From: Dialister sp. UBA7295
GTDB taxonomy: Bacteria; Bacillota; Negativicutes; Veillonellales; Dialisteraceae
Length of the DNA: 64,000 bases
NCBI GenBank assembly: GCA_002471975.1
Contig: DKQZ01000032.1
Span: 74,074-138,073, forward strand
Direction: 5' to 3'
Shown one piece after another: positions 11,854 through 21,143 of the stretch. Below the pieces are notes generated by a model. The model made no database searches. It was not told the origin of the DNA and saw only the letters and a list, made by a program, of their open reading frames with translations. Position 1 is the stretch's first letter. Every line of letters begins with the position of its first letter. Made by a program: the position numbers and the translations under genes.

Positions 11854-11893
11854 TCTACAAATTTTACACAATATTTACATACATGGGGTAACA
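11854..11893 (+). promoter_or_regulatory. PhoP-box-like direct repeats before the phosphate transporter genes
   Basis: TCTACA (11854), TTTACA (11863), TTTACA (11874) and GTAACA (11888) stand on the same strand with spacers of 3, 5 and 8 bases. In Bacillus, PhoP binds repeated TT(A/T/C)ACA hexamers spaced about five bases apart, so the two middle copies fit exactly. The placement upstream of a phosphate transporter supports the reading, but binding is inferred. Confidence 0.4.
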
Positions 11894-11931
11894 TGAAATA
11901 AACGGAATGCGTTCAATAACGGAGGGCACCT

Positions 11932-12558
11932 ATGTTTAGTCTTGTCAACAAGCATGAAGAATTTTTTGATTTTCTGGTCACCAATGCTGAATATTTCCAT
12001 AAAGGAACGGTTCTGGCCAGAGATGTGCTTCAGGATCCCGCAAAACTGGAACGTTCGATCAGGGAAGTCAGGAATCTGGAGCATTCTGCTGATGAGGTTA
12101 CCCACAATATTTCAGCCAGGATGCGGCACGTCTTCATTACTCCTATTGACAGAGAGGATTTTTTTCTGCTGACCACCACGCTTGATGACTGCGTGGATGA
12201 TATCCAGGATGTGGTTTTGAGTCTTAAACTGTATCATGCAGGGATCGGTTCACAAATGGCTCTCCGCATGGCTGATATCCTTGTCAATATGTCATCCGAA
12301 CTCATCGTGCTTTTTCGCCTTTTGAAGGAAATAGACAAGAATGAAACGGAAATTGGTGAAAGGGCAAGGAAAATTAATGCTTTGGAAAGTGAAGGAGATG
12401 AAGTGTACCGGAATACCATTTCCGCTCTTTTCGACGGCACCCATGAAGTGATGGAAATTATTCGCCGGAAGGAAATTATGGAGGCTATGGAAGAAACGGC
12501 CAACCGGGCGGAGAAGGTGGGGAACCTGATTAAAGAGGTGGTCATGAAATATGCCTGA
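11932..12558 (+). CDS. PhoU-like DUF47 protein, partner of the phosphate permease
   Basis: The 208-residue all-helical cytoplasmic protein belongs to the DUF47/TIGR00153 family (distant PhoU relatives), which usually sit beside Pit permeases and are thought to control or assist them. Visible family features are the N-terminal FFDFLVTNAEYFHKG, the LEHSADEVTHNI helix with acidic metal-binding residues, and the second repeat LESEGDEVYRNTI. It starts behind GGAGGG and its end overlaps the pit start by eight bases, so the two are translationally coupled. Confidence 0.9.
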   Translation: MFSLVNKHEEFFDFLVTNAEYFHKGTVLARDVLQDPAKLERSIREVRNLEHSADEVTHNISARMRHVFITPIDREDFFLLTTTLDDCVDDIQDVVLSLKLYHAGIGSQMALRMADILVNMSSELIVLFRLLKEIDKNETEIGERARKINALESEGDEVYRNTISALFDGTHEVMEIIRRKEIMEAMEETANRAEKVGNLIKEVVMKYA

Positions 12559-13546
12559 TCTGTACATTATCGCTTTCCTTATCTGTCTGGCCCTGTGTTT
12601 TGATTTTATTAACGGCTTCCATGATACAGCCAATGCCATAGCGACCTGTGTGGCTACCCGCGCACTCAGTCCAAAGGTGGCCATTACTATGTCGGCCATA
12701 CTGAATTTTGTGGGGGCCATGATTTCGACCGGTGTAGCCAAGACGATTGGCGGAGAAATCGTCACTTCTCCCCAGATGGTCGATTCCGTAGTGCTTTCAT
12801 CAGCTCTTGCATCCGCGATCATATGGAATCTGTTTACCTGGCGCATCGGTATGCCGTCCAGTTCTTCTCATGCCCTTATTGGCGGCGTTATTGGCGCGGT
12901 TATTATTTCTTATGGCACCGGGGCTATTCATGCGGCCGGCGTCATGACGATTGTCATTGGGCTTGTGTGCTCGCCCGTGTGTGCCCTTATAACAGGTTAT
13001 ATTATTATGACGATTCTGTATGTGCTTTTCCGGAATGTCGGCAAGTCCCGCGTGAATTATGTGGCTACCCATATCCAGATGGTTTCGGCAGCGCTTATGG
13101 CTTTTTCACATGGATCCAATGATGCCCAGAAGTCCATGGGGATTATTACACTTGCTCTTCTTTCAGGCGGTTATATCAGCCAGCTGGAAGTGCCCTGGGA
13201 AGTAAAAGTGGCCTGTGCCCTTGCCATGTCACTGGGAACTTCCGTGGGAGGGTGGAAGATTATCCGCACTGTGGGCAACAAGATTTTCCGCATGCAGCCG
13301 GTGAATGGTCTGGCTGCTGACCTGAATTCGGCCATTACTATTTTCAGCGCTACCATGCTTCATTTGCCCGTATCTACTACTCATGTAGTGACGGGGTCCA
13401 TTATGGGCGTAGGCTGGGCGACGAGATTTCGCGCCGTTCACTGGAGCGTGGCCTATCAGATGGTTTCTGCCTGGGTTATGACGATTCCCTGCACCGCCGT
13501 GGTGGGGGCTGTTGTTTATCTCATCATCCGGCAGATTTTGGGATAA
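12551..13546 (+). CDS. pit: Low-affinity inorganic phosphate transporter (Pit family)
   Basis: Cation-coupled phosphate permease of the inner membrane. The 331 residues form about ten hydrophobic segments with the two inverted-repeat signatures of the family, GFHDTANAIAT near residue 21 and SHGSNDAQKSMG near 181, plus the PVSTTHVVTGSIMG motif near the C-terminus. The length is that of the short bacterial Pit forms. It overlaps the DUF47 gene by eight bases and is followed by a strong terminator. Confidence 0.94.
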   Translation: MPDLYIIAFLICLALCFDFINGFHDTANAIATCVATRALSPKVAITMSAILNFVGAMISTGVAKTIGGEIVTSPQMVDSVVLSSALASAIIWNLFTWRIGMPSSSSHALIGGVIGAVIISYGTGAIHAAGVMTIVIGLVCSPVCALITGYIIMTILYVLFRNVGKSRVNYVATHIQMVSAALMAFSHGSNDAQKSMGIITLALLSGGYISQLEVPWEVKVACALAMSLGTSVGGWKIIRTVGNKIFRMQPVNGLAADLNSAITIFSATMLHLPVSTTHVVTGSIMGVGWATRFRAVHWSVAYQMVSAWVMTIPCTAVVGAVVYLIIRQILG

Positions 13547-13552
13547 AAATTC

Positions 13553-13582
13553 AAAAACCGCAGTGAAGGCTGCGGTTTTTTG
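13553..13582 (+). terminator. Terminator of the DUF47-pit operon
   Basis: Perfect 11-pair stem (13553-13563 with 13570-13580), six-base loop, Ts after it. Confidence 0.92.
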
Positions 13583-13611
13583 ATTGCCCTGACAGCCGGC
13601 CGCTTTTGAAA

Positions 13612-13639
13612 TTGTTTTATTTCCCGGATATGGTACAAT
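13612..13639 (+). promoter_or_regulatory. Promoter of rbgA-rnhB
   Basis: TTGTTT (13612-13617), 16-base spacer, extended -10 TGG-TACAAT ending at 13639; 43 bases before the rbgA start. Confidence 0.6.
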
Positions 13640-13682
13640 AGGACAGATATAGGTAACCCGGGCAGGGTATAGGGAGGACAAA

Positions 13683-14552
13683 ATGCTGATTCAATGGTTT
13701 CCCGGTCATATGACCAAGACGAAAAGAATGATTGAAACCCATCTGAAAGCGGTAGATGTGGTGGCAGAACTTCTGGATGCCAGAATTCCCGCTTCCAGTG
13801 CCAACCCCATGGTGGATGAACTGGTACAGGGAAAACCGAGAATCGTAATCCTGAATAAGGCGGATCTTGCAGATCCGAAGGAAACGGATAAATGGGTGAG
13901 TTACTACCGGAGAAGGGATATTCCGGTGGTGCCTATGAGCGTTGGGAATGCGAAAAATAAAAAGAAACTGCTTGCGCTGATTCGTGAGACCGCAGCGCCG
14001 GTTCTGGCTAAATGGCAGAGGAGAGGGCTTAAAGCCCGTTCCGTACGTATTATGATTCTGGGGATTCCCAATGTTGGCAAATCTTCCTTAATCAATTTCC
14101 TTGCCGGCACGGCGGCGGCCAGGACGGCCAATACGCCGGGCCACACCCGGGGAAAACAGTGGGTTCGTCTTTCAGAAGGGCTCGATCTTCTGGATACGCC
14201 CGGAGTTTTGTGGCCAAAGTTTGATGACCAGACTGCGGCTCTCCGGCTCGCTGCTACCGGGGCTATTGCCGGTGATGTATTTAACCCGGATGAAGTGGTT
14301 CCTGTTCTTCTTTCTTCTTTGGCAGAAACGGCGCCGCAGGTGCTGAAGGAAGTGTATCGCATAGAAGATGTGCATCAGGATCCCCAGCTTCTTCTGGAAG
14401 CAGCCGGCCGCAGGAGAGGATGTCTCCTTCCGGGAGGCGCCATCGATTATGATCGCGCGGAAACGGTGGTGCTCCGTGATTTCAGAAGCGGCAGGCTGGG
14501 ACGGATTACCCTGGATCCCCTGCCTTCGGAGGATAGACATGAAAATAGCTGA
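13683..14552 (+). CDS. rbgA: Ribosome biogenesis GTPase RbgA (YlqF)
   Basis: Circularly permuted GTPase that completes assembly of the 50S subunit. In 289 residues the motifs come in the permuted order G4 (LNKAD near 60), G1 (GIPNVGKSS near 125) and G3 (DTPG near 178), followed by a C-terminal helical RNA-binding domain. The N-terminal MLIQWFPGHMTKTKR is the family start. AGGGAGGA precedes the ATG. The end overlaps rnhB, the same gene order as rbgA-rnhB in Bacillus. Confidence 0.95.
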   Translation: MLIQWFPGHMTKTKRMIETHLKAVDVVAELLDARIPASSANPMVDELVQGKPRIVILNKADLADPKETDKWVSYYRRRDIPVVPMSVGNAKNKKKLLALIRETAAPVLAKWQRRGLKARSVRIMILGIPNVGKSSLINFLAGTAAARTANTPGHTRGKQWVRLSEGLDLLDTPGVLWPKFDDQTAALRLAATGAIAGDVFNPDEVVPVLLSSLAETAPQVLKEVYRIEDVHQDPQLLLEAAGRRRGCLLPGGAIDYDRAETVVLRDFRSGRLGRITLDPLPSEDRHENS

Positions 14553-15306
14553 AATCCGTGAAATATTACAGAAAGATGATGTTCCGGAAGAAGTACTGCA
14601 GGAAATACTCTCCGATTCCCGTAAAGGGGTACAGAACCTTGTGCAGGCCTACATGAAAAGACTTGAGAAGCTGAGCCGGGAAAAATTGCGTGTGGAATCC
14701 ATGTATGAGGTGGAAAGCAGTTTTTATAAAAAAGGCATGAATCTCATAGCCGGTATAGATGAAGTTGGAAGGGGACCTCTGGCTGGGCCGGTGACGGTGG
14801 CAGCTGTCATTCTGAAGCCTCACTGGTTTGCGGCAGGGTTGAATGATTCCAAGAAAGTAACGCCCGTTCACCGGGAGGAACTTTCAAAGAAAATCCATGA
14901 GGAAGCTGTGGATATTTCCATTTACAGCCTTCCGCCGGAAGAGATTGATGCCGTAAATATTTATGAAGCGACCATGATGGCCATGTATCAGGCAGTAAAA
15001 AACCTGAAAGTGAAGCCGGATGCAGTCATTGTGGATGCCATGCCTCTCCATTTTCCCTTCCCCACGGTATCCATGATTCATGGTGACGCCCGAAGCGCTT
15101 CGGTAGCTGCCGCGTCAATCGTGGCTAAAGTATATCGGGATCATCTGATGGATGAGTATGACAGGGAATATCCGGGTTACGGTTTTGCCAAAAACAAGGG
15201 ATATGGTACGGCAGAGCATATTCATGCTTTAGAAGAGCTGGGGGTGACTCCTATCCACAGGAGAAGTTTTGAACCGGTGAAAAGCATGGTTCTGGGCAGA
15301 TATTAG
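14539..15306 (+). CDS. rnhB: Ribonuclease HII
   Basis: Removes RNA from RNA-DNA hybrids and single misinserted ribonucleotides from DNA. The 255-residue protein has an N-terminal helical region (residues 1-65) typical of Firmicute RNase HII, then the catalytic core with GIDEVGRGPLAGPV near 74 (first Asp and Glu), VDAMPL near 168 and the HGDARSASVAAASIVAK segment. The ATG at 14539, behind CGGAGGA, was chosen; it lies inside the end of rbgA in another frame. A longer frame upstream lacks family similarity. Confidence 0.94.
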   Translation: MKIAEIREILQKDDVPEEVLQEILSDSRKGVQNLVQAYMKRLEKLSREKLRVESMYEVESSFYKKGMNLIAGIDEVGRGPLAGPVTVAAVILKPHWFAAGLNDSKKVTPVHREELSKKIHEEAVDISIYSLPPEEIDAVNIYEATMMAMYQAVKNLKVKPDAVIVDAMPLHFPFPTVSMIHGDARSASVAAASIVAKVYRDHLMDEYDREYPGYGFAKNKGYGTAEHIHALEELGVTPIHRRSFEPVKSMVLGRY

Positions 15307-15319
15307 AGAGGAGTATACT

Positions 15320-15595
15320 ATGAAACAATGTATGGATTCGGAAAATCTCCATCGTCGTTTAAAGAAAATTATCGGACAGGTTCAGGCTATCGACAGAATG
15401 GTAGATGAGGATATTCCCTGCGAGGATATCATTACACAGGTCAATGCGGCCAAGTCGGCCCTTCACAAGGTGGGGCAGATCATTCTGGAAGGTCATCTGC
15501 AGCACTGTGTGCGGGATGGTATCGAACAGGGGAACGCGGAGGAGACCATCGCCAAGTTCGCCAAGGCGGTGGAAAGATTTTCTAATATAATATAA
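15320..15595 (+). CDS. csoR: CsoR/FrmR-family metal-sensing repressor
   Basis: Small all-helical DNA-binding repressor of 91 residues that lets go of its operator on binding metal (or another inducer). The sensor residues are Cys34, His59 and Cys63, with the same spacing (25 and 4) as Cys36-His61-Cys65 of Mycobacterium CsoR, so Cu(I) is the best guess; RcnR and FrmR have other ligand sets. AGAGGAG stands before the ATG, 13 bases after rnhB. No copper pump or chaperone gene is adjacent. A CsoR-operator-like palindrome lies far away at 51062-51080, which may be a target. Confidence 0.85.
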   Translation: MKQCMDSENLHRRLKKIIGQVQAIDRMVDEDIPCEDIITQVNAAKSALHKVGQIILEGHLQHCVRDGIEQGNAEETIAKFAKAVERFSNII

Positions 15596-15809
15596 GAGTT
15601 CAACATTAATCCATAAATAATTTAAGAATGAATCAAAAAAACAATAATAAAATTAAAAATAATTATTTTAAAATACAATTTGATTAAAAATTCGGAAGCG
15701 TCCGCTGATTTTATTGCTACTTCCTTTTTTGAGTGTTACAATTTTAAAAGTGGCAGATAATGAAAACATAAATGCCATGTATTTTTGTTGTCCTGCGGAG
15801 GATTTCTAT
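15596..15809. other. AT-rich gap before the tetrapyrrole operon
   Basis: These 214 bases are very A/T-rich (15600-15690 is almost only A and T). An open frame from 15714 runs into the next gene but its first 32 codons have no family similarity. The operon promoter must be here or just upstream, but I see no clean hexamer pair. Confidence 0.5.
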
Positions 15810-16448
15810 TTGTATCCGGTCAACATCAAGGTCAGGGATATGAGCTGCCTCGTGATCGGGGGCGGGCATATAGCTCTGAGAAAAGTCAGTAAACTTCTTC
15901 ATGAAGGAGCAGAGGTAACGGTACTGGCACCGGCTCTTTCGGAAGAACTTATGGAATTGTATCGGAAAAATCGCATCCAATGGAAGCAGGCTTTTTATAA
16001 GCCTGGAGATACTGCAGGGTATCATTTCGTGGTGACAGCCTGTGGAGTAAGAAATGTGGCAGAACAGGTACGGAAAGAAGCTTTGAATCATTTTTTTCTG
16101 TACAATGGGGCGGATTTTCCATCTTTGGGAAACTGTTCTCTGCCTGCCGGTTTTGAAACGGGAGGAATCGGATTTGCCATTTCCACCAATGGCCGGTCTC
16201 CTGCCATGGCAAAATATATAAAAACATGGCTGGAGAGGGAGATTCCCCCTTCTTTTGGTGCCTGGCTTGACCGGGTGAGCGTGATTCGGGAAGGGCTTCC
16301 GGATGAACTCTCTTCCAGCCGGGCAAGGGAATGCTTCTGGCATTCCGTTTTTAGTGACCAGATCATGAATCTGGTCCTTTCAGGGAAGTTGGACGAAGCA
16401 GAGGAGTGTGTACGTCATGCAATTGGTCGTTTTAGGACTGAACCATAA
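15810..16448 (+). CDS. Precorrin-2 dehydrogenase / sirohydrochlorin ferrochelatase-like
   Basis: Oxidises precorrin-2 to sirohydrochlorin with NAD+, and in some members inserts iron to make siroheme. The protein (212 residues from the TTG) begins with the family N-terminus YPVNIKVRDMSCLVIGGGHIA, a Rossmann GGG motif, followed by LRKVSKLLHEGAEVTVLAP and the GIGFAISTNGRSPAMAKYIK dimerisation motif (CysG/Met8 N-terminal type). TTG at 15810 was chosen because GGAGGA ends seven bases before it and homology starts there; ATG 15777 is an alternative. It overlaps hemA. Confidence 0.85.
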   Translation: MYPVNIKVRDMSCLVIGGGHIALRKVSKLLHEGAEVTVLAPALSEELMELYRKNRIQWKQAFYKPGDTAGYHFVVTACGVRNVAEQVRKEALNHFFLYNGADFPSLGNCSLPAGFETGGIGFAISTNGRSPAMAKYIKTWLEREIPPSFGAWLDRVSVIREGLPDELSSSRARECFWHSVFSDQIMNLVLSGKLDEAEECVRHAIGRFRTEP

Positions 16449-17700
16449 AACGGTTTCCGTAGATATCCGGGAACAGTTTGCTATTTCCGAGGAGAGCGCC
16501 AGGAGCGGGCTCCGCCATCTTGATGAACAGGAGGGCATAGAGGAGGCAGTGGTTCTTTCCACTTGTAACCGGACTGAAATTTACGCTGTTCTTAAAGATA
16601 AGTCTGCAAAGGAAACTCTGGAAAAATTTTTCCTCGCTCTTTCCGGGAACAGTGAAGCCAAAAAAGAATATTTCTTCTATTTTGAAGGGGAAGAATGTAT
16701 CCGCCATCTGTTTGAAGTGGCCTCCGGCCTTGATTCCATGGTGATTGGTGAAAGCCAGATTTTAAACCAGATTAAAACTGCTTATACCATGGCGCTTTCA
16801 GAAAAAGCAACAAAGACAATCCTGAATACTCTTTTTCACAGGGCAATTACTACCGGAAAACGGGTTCGCACGGAAACCCGTATTTCCTACAGTGCTGTCT
16901 CTGTCAGTTATGCGGCAGTCAAACTGGCAGAAAAGATTCTTGGCAGTCTTTCTGAAAAAACGGCCATGGTTTTTGGTGCCGGAGAGGCAGCGGAGCTTCT
17001 GGTGAAAAACCTGCAGGGCAAAGGTCTGAAAAAAGTCATTGTTACCAACCGTCATCTGGACAAGGCAGAGGAACTGGCAAAGAAAATCAATGGGGAAGCA
17101 GTTCCTTTTACAAATGCTCTTTCCCATGCGGACGACGTGGATATCATGGTCACTGCAACCGGCGCTTCCCAGTATATCGTCAAAGCCTGGGATGTGCGGA
17201 ATCTGATGATGCGGCGCGGCGCAAAACCGCTGGTAGCGATCGATATTGCCGTTCCCTGCGATATTGAGCCGGAAGTAGGAAATATCAGAAATGTTACTCT
17301 TTATAATATCGACCATCTGCAGGAAATCGTAGCCAATAATATCCGGTTCCGCGAAGAAGAGGCGGAGAGAGCCAAAGTCATTGTGGAAGAGGAAATCAAA
17401 TCCATTGAAGATCGTTTCCGCTATTTAAGTACAAGGCCTGTCATGGTTTCTCTTTCCGACAAGGCAGAGGAAATCCGGCAGCGTGAACTGCGCAGGGGAC
17501 TTGCTAAAATAGAAGGCCTTACGGAGGAAGACTGCCGTGTGCTTTCTCACATGACTCACATGATTGTTCGTAAAATTTTAAGAGAACCCATGATTCAGCT
17601 GAATGAATTCGCGGGAACAGAATGGGAATCGAGAGATAAGAAAGCGGTTACCCGTCTCTTTAAACTGGACGTCAGAAAGGGGCAGGAACTTGAAAAATAA
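16417..17700 (+). CDS. hemA: Glutamyl-tRNA reductase
   Basis: First enzyme of the C5 route: reduces glutamyl-tRNA with NADPH to glutamate-1-semialdehyde. The 427 residues carry LGLNHKTVSVDIRE at the N-terminus, the catalytic cysteine in STCNRTEIYAV, GESQILNQIKTAY, the NADPH domain with VFGAGEAAELL, and a C-terminal dimerisation helix. ATG at 16417 follows GAGGAG; a GTG nine bases upstream is too close to the ribosome-binding site. It overlaps the previous gene by 32 bases, and the next start codon lies inside its end. Confidence 0.95.
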   Translation: MQLVVLGLNHKTVSVDIREQFAISEESARSGLRHLDEQEGIEEAVVLSTCNRTEIYAVLKDKSAKETLEKFFLALSGNSEAKKEYFFYFEGEECIRHLFEVASGLDSMVIGESQILNQIKTAYTMALSEKATKTILNTLFHRAITTGKRVRTETRISYSAVSVSYAAVKLAEKILGSLSEKTAMVFGAGEAAELLVKNLQGKGLKKVIVTNRHLDKAEELAKKINGEAVPFTNALSHADDVDIMVTATGASQYIVKAWDVRNLMMRRGAKPLVAIDIAVPCDIEPEVGNIRNVTLYNIDHLQEIVANNIRFREEEAERAKVIVEEEIKSIEDRFRYLSTRPVMVSLSDKAEEIRQRELRRGLAKIEGLTEEDCRVLSHMTHMIVRKILREPMIQLNEFAGTEWESRDKKAVTRLFKLDVRKGQELEK

Positions 17701-18619
17701 AATAACGATCGCAACCCGGGAAAGCCTTCTGGCACTCTGGCAGGCAAACTATGTGGCTGACCGACTTCGGGAACAGTATCCCTCTCTTCAGGTTGAACTT
17801 TTACCTGTAACCACCAAAGGAGATCAGATACTGGATCGTCCCCTGGTGGAAATCGGCGGTAAAGGTCTTTTTATCAAGGAACTGGAAGTCATCCTTCTGG
17901 AAGGGAAAGCGGATATTGCGGTTCATTCTTTGAAAGATATGACGGCAGCCTGTCCGGAAGGCCTTACGATTGCTGCCGTTACGGACAGGGAAGATCCAAG
18001 AGATGCTTTTGTTTCCAATACATATAAATCCCTGAAAGAACTTCCGCTTCATGCCCGGGTGGGGACATCCAGCCTTCGCCGTCAGGCCCAGCTTCTTCAC
18101 TGGAGAAATGACCTTGATGTACGATCCCTTCGTGGAAATGTACAGACCCGTCTCCGCCACCTGGATGAAGGAGATTTTGATGCGGTGATTCTGGCTGCAG
18201 CCGGGCTGAAACGGCTGGGGCTGGGAGACCGGATTACTTCATATATTTCCACAGATGACAGCATTCCTGCCGCCGGCCAGGGCGTCATGGCCATTGAAGC
18301 CAGATCTTCTGATCAGGATACACTGGATCTGATTTCTTTCCTTCACAATAAGGAAGTGGCTTCCTGCATCCGGGCTGAACGGGCTTTTCTTGCCAAAGTG
18401 GGCGGAGACTGCAAAGTGCCGGCAGGGATTTATGCCATACCGTCAGGGAAAGGAAATATGGAAGTAAAGGCTTTTATTGCTTCTCCTGATGGGAAAGAAC
18501 TGTATCGTGCTGAGAATACAGGAACCATTGATGCTGCAGAATCACTGGGAAGTTCCATCGCGGAAAAACTGCTGGATGCCGGGGGAAGACAGATTCTGGA
18601 GACGCTTCAGAAAATCTGA
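17690..18619 (+). CDS. hemC: Porphobilinogen deaminase (hydroxymethylbilane synthase)
   Basis: Joins four porphobilinogen units into hydroxymethylbilane. The 309 residues include TIATRESLLALWQ at the start, ADIAVHSLKDM, RVGTSSLRRQAQL and the conserved cysteine in GGDCKVPAG that carries the dipyrromethane cofactor. The start is most likely TTG at 17690, overlapping the end of hemA, since the family N-terminus begins exactly there and AAGGGG lies eight bases upstream; the longer open frame from 17603 is out-of-frame hemA sequence. Confidence 0.93.
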   Translation: MKNKITIATRESLLALWQANYVADRLREQYPSLQVELLPVTTKGDQILDRPLVEIGGKGLFIKELEVILLEGKADIAVHSLKDMTAACPEGLTIAAVTDREDPRDAFVSNTYKSLKELPLHARVGTSSLRRQAQLLHWRNDLDVRSLRGNVQTRLRHLDEGDFDAVILAAAGLKRLGLGDRITSYISTDDSIPAAGQGVMAIEARSSDQDTLDLISFLHNKEVASCIRAERAFLAKVGGDCKVPAGIYAIPSGKGNMEVKAFIASPDGKELYRAENTGTIDAAESLGSSIAEKLLDAGGRQILETLQKI

Positions 18620-18639
18620 TTGTATTTGAGGAGAATTTT

Positions 18640-20160
18640 ATGAAAAAAGGGAAAGTTTATCTGATTGGTGCAGGGCCGGGAGATCCGGAACTTCTGACGC
18701 TTAAGGGGAAAAGATGCCTGGAAGAAGCTGATGTGGTAGTTGGCGATTATCTTGCCGATAAAAGGCTTCTCCGCTTCATGAATCCGGAGGCCGAATATAT
18801 TTATGTCGGCAAGAAGGCAGGCAATCATACCATGAAGCAGCATGATATCAGTCTCCTCCTGGCAGAAAAGGGAAAAGAGGGAAAAGTTGTTGCCCGTCTG
18901 AAAGGCGGAGACCCCTTCGTTTTCGGCCGCGGCGGGGAGGAAATCGAAGTTCTTAAAGAGGCAGGCGTGCCGTTTGAGGAAGTCCCCGGCGTTACGAGTG
19001 CTATTGCCGCTCCGGCTTACGCAGGAATCCCGGTGACCCACCGTAAAATAGCAGCATCTTTTGCTGTCATTACCGGTCATGAAGACCCGACAAAAAATGA
19101 ATCTTCCATTCACTGGGACAAGCTCGCCGGCGGAGTGGACACACTGATTTTCCTTATGGGCGTGTCTAATACGGCCATGATTGCTTCCCAATTGATTAAA
19201 TATGGTAGAAGCAAGGATACGCCGGCAGCCTTTGTCCGCTGGGGCACCCGTCCTTATCAGGAAACGTATACCACGACGCTGGAAAATGCATCGGAAGATG
19301 TTAAGAAACTTGGCATTAAGCCGCCGGCGGTATTCATTGTCGGAGATGTGGTCAATCTCCGGCAGGATATGAGGTGGTTTGACAACCGTCCCCTTTTTGG
19401 AAAACGTATCATCGTTACGCGCTCAAGATCCCAGGCTTCCCGTCTCGTGGATGTGCTGAATGAAAAAGGCGCCGAAACCATCGAGATTCCGACAATAGCT
19501 ATCAAAGAGCCTTCCGATAACTATAAAGGAATGGATGAGGCGCTTGAACACATTTCAACTTACGACTGGCTTCTTTTTACCAGTCAGAACGGGGTGGATT
19601 ATTTCTTCAAACGGCTTTATGATAAAGGAATGGATACCAGGGCATTGGGCCATCTGAAAATCGGTGCCATCGGACCGGCAACGGCCCGCTGGCTTGCCCG
19701 TCATGGCATAATGGCAGATTGTGTGCCTGAAAAATACAAGGCAGAAAATCTGCTGGCCGTTATGAAACCCCTCCTTAAAGGAAATGAGAAGATTCTTCTT
19801 GCCAGGGCAAAAGTGGCAAGAAGTGTTCTTCCGGAAGGACTGCGCGATTTGGGCTGTTCTGTGGATGTGGTAGAAGCATACCAGACCGTATCGGATGAGG
19901 AGAATAAAGAGAAACTGATTGAAATTCTTCAGAATCATGATGCCGATATGATTACTTTTACCAGTTCATCAACGGTTTACAACCTGATGAACCAGCTTGA
20001 TGGGAAAGGTGAGCTTTTAAAGGGCGTAACCCTTGCCTGTATCGGGCCCATTACGGCAGACACCTGCAGGAAATATAATCTGGAACCATCTATTATTTCC
20101 AAAGTTTTTACAATTGATGGTCTTGTTCATGCCATTGAAGAAGGAGTCAGTCAGAAATGA
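18640..20160 (+). CDS. cobA-hemD: Uroporphyrinogen-III C-methyltransferase / uroporphyrinogen-III synthase fusion
   Basis: Two-domain protein of 506 residues. Residues 1-245 are the SAM-dependent SUMT/CobA methylase ([50 protein letters not shown]), which makes precorrin-2. Residues 250-505 are HemD ([41 protein letters not shown]), which closes hydroxymethylbilane into uroporphyrinogen III. Such fusions are usual in Clostridia and Negativicutes and couple ring closure to entry into the siroheme/cobalamin branch. GAGGAG precedes the ATG; the stop overlaps hemB (ATGA). Confidence 0.95.
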   Translation: MKKGKVYLIGAGPGDPELLTLKGKRCLEEADVVVGDYLADKRLLRFMNPEAEYIYVGKKAGNHTMKQHDISLLLAEKGKEGKVVARLKGGDPFVFGRGGEEIEVLKEAGVPFEEVPGVTSAIAAPAYAGIPVTHRKIAASFAVITGHEDPTKNESSIHWDKLAGGVDTLIFLMGVSNTAMIASQLIKYGRSKDTPAAFVRWGTRPYQETYTTTLENASEDVKKLGIKPPAVFIVGDVVNLRQDMRWFDNRPLFGKRIIVTRSRSQASRLVDVLNEKGAETIEIPTIAIKEPSDNYKGMDEALEHISTYDWLLFTSQNGVDYFFKRLYDKGMDTRALGHLKIGAIGPATARWLARHGIMADCVPEKYKAENLLAVMKPLLKGNEKILLARAKVARSVLPEGLRDLGCSVDVVEAYQTVSDEENKEKLIEILQNHDADMITFTSSSTVYNLMNQLDGKGELLKGVTLACIGPITADTCRKYNLEPSIISKVFTIDGLVHAIEEGVSQK

Positions 20161-21143
20161 AATTAAATACTCTTCGCCCAAGACGTCTCAGAAGAACGGA
20201 AGCGATCCGTTCCATGGTCAGGGAAAATTCCCTGGAACTCAATGATTTCGTTTACCCGATTTTCGTTGTGCCGGGAACCAATATTAAAGAAGAAATTCCA
20301 AGTATGCCGGGACAGTACCATCTCTCCGTTGATAACGCGGTGAAGGTGGCTGAAGAAATTTATAAAATGGGTATTCCTGCCGTGGAAGTTTTCGGCCTTC
20401 CGGAATACAAGGATGATATCGGATCTTCTGCCTGGGATAAGACAAGTCCTGTGCAGCGTGCTATGAAAGCCATCAAGGCAGCGGTACCGGAACTCGTTAT
20501 CGTAGGCGACGTGTGTCTCTGCCAGTATACGAAGAGTGGTCACTGCGGCCAGCTGAAGGGTCATGAAGTGGATAATGATCCAACCCTTGAATTGCTTGCC
20601 AAAGTGGCTCTTTCCCAGGCTGAATGCGGCGCGGACATTGTGGCACCGTCTGATATGATGGATGGCCGTATTGCGAAAATCCGTGAAACCCTGGATGCCA
20701 ATGACCTTCAGGATGTTTCCATTATGTCTTATGCAGTCAAATATGCATCCGGCTATTATGGACCGTTCCGTGATGCTGCCGATTCTGCTCCCCAGTTTGG
20801 TGACCGCAGGGGTTACCAGATGGACCCGGCAAACAGCAGGGAAGCCATGAAGGAAGTAGATCTGGATATGGAAGAAGGAGCAGATATCATCATGGTAAAA
20901 CCGGCTCTGGCCTATCTGGATATCGTCCGTCAGGTTCGTGACCATGTAAACCGCCCTGTTGCAACGTATAATGTGTCCGGCGAATATGCCATGGTCAAGG
21001 CGGCCGCAGCAAAGGGCTGGATTGATGAAAAGAGAATCGTCATGGAATCCCTGCTCTGCATGAAACGGGCCGGTGCGGATATCATTATTTCCTACCATGC
21101 ACCTGACGTGGCCAAATGGATGAAGGAGGAAAAGGGGTTATGA
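20157..21143 (+). CDS. hemB: Porphobilinogen synthase (delta-aminolevulinate dehydratase)
   Basis: Condenses two 5-aminolevulinate molecules to porphobilinogen. The 328 residues have [10 protein letters not shown], the Cys-x-Cys-x7-Cys zinc site in [13 protein letters not shown] (so a zinc-type enzyme rather than the magnesium-only type), and the two Schiff-base lysines in [16 protein letters not shown] and [10 protein letters not shown]. It overlaps the cobA-hemD stop and its own stop overlaps the hemL start (ATGA at 21140). Confidence 0.95.
   Translation: MKLNTLRPRRLRRTEAIRSMVRENSLELNDFVYPIFVVPGTNIKEEIPSMPGQYHLSVDNAVKVAEEIYKMGIPAVEVFGLPEYKDDIGSSAWDKTSPVQRAMKAIKAAVPELVIVGDVCLCQYTKSGHCGQLKGHEVDNDPTLELLAKVALSQAECGADIVAPSDMMDGRIAKIRETLDANDLQDVSIMSYAVKYASGYYGPFRDAADSAPQFGDRRGYQMDPANSREAMKEVDLDMEEGADIIMVKPALAYLDIVRQVRDHVNRPVATYNVSGEYAMVKAAAAKGWIDEKRIVMESLLCMKRAGADIIISYHAPDVAKWMKEEKGL

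Larger units (their letters stand above)
11578..11931. other. Intergenic region between divergent rbr and DUF47-pit
   Basis: These 354 AT-rich bases contain no gene I can support. They hold the rubrerythrin promoter on the left and TTTACA-type direct repeats plus the DUF47 ribosome-binding site on the right. The middle (11660-11850) is A/T-rich with no clear structure. Confidence 0.7.
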
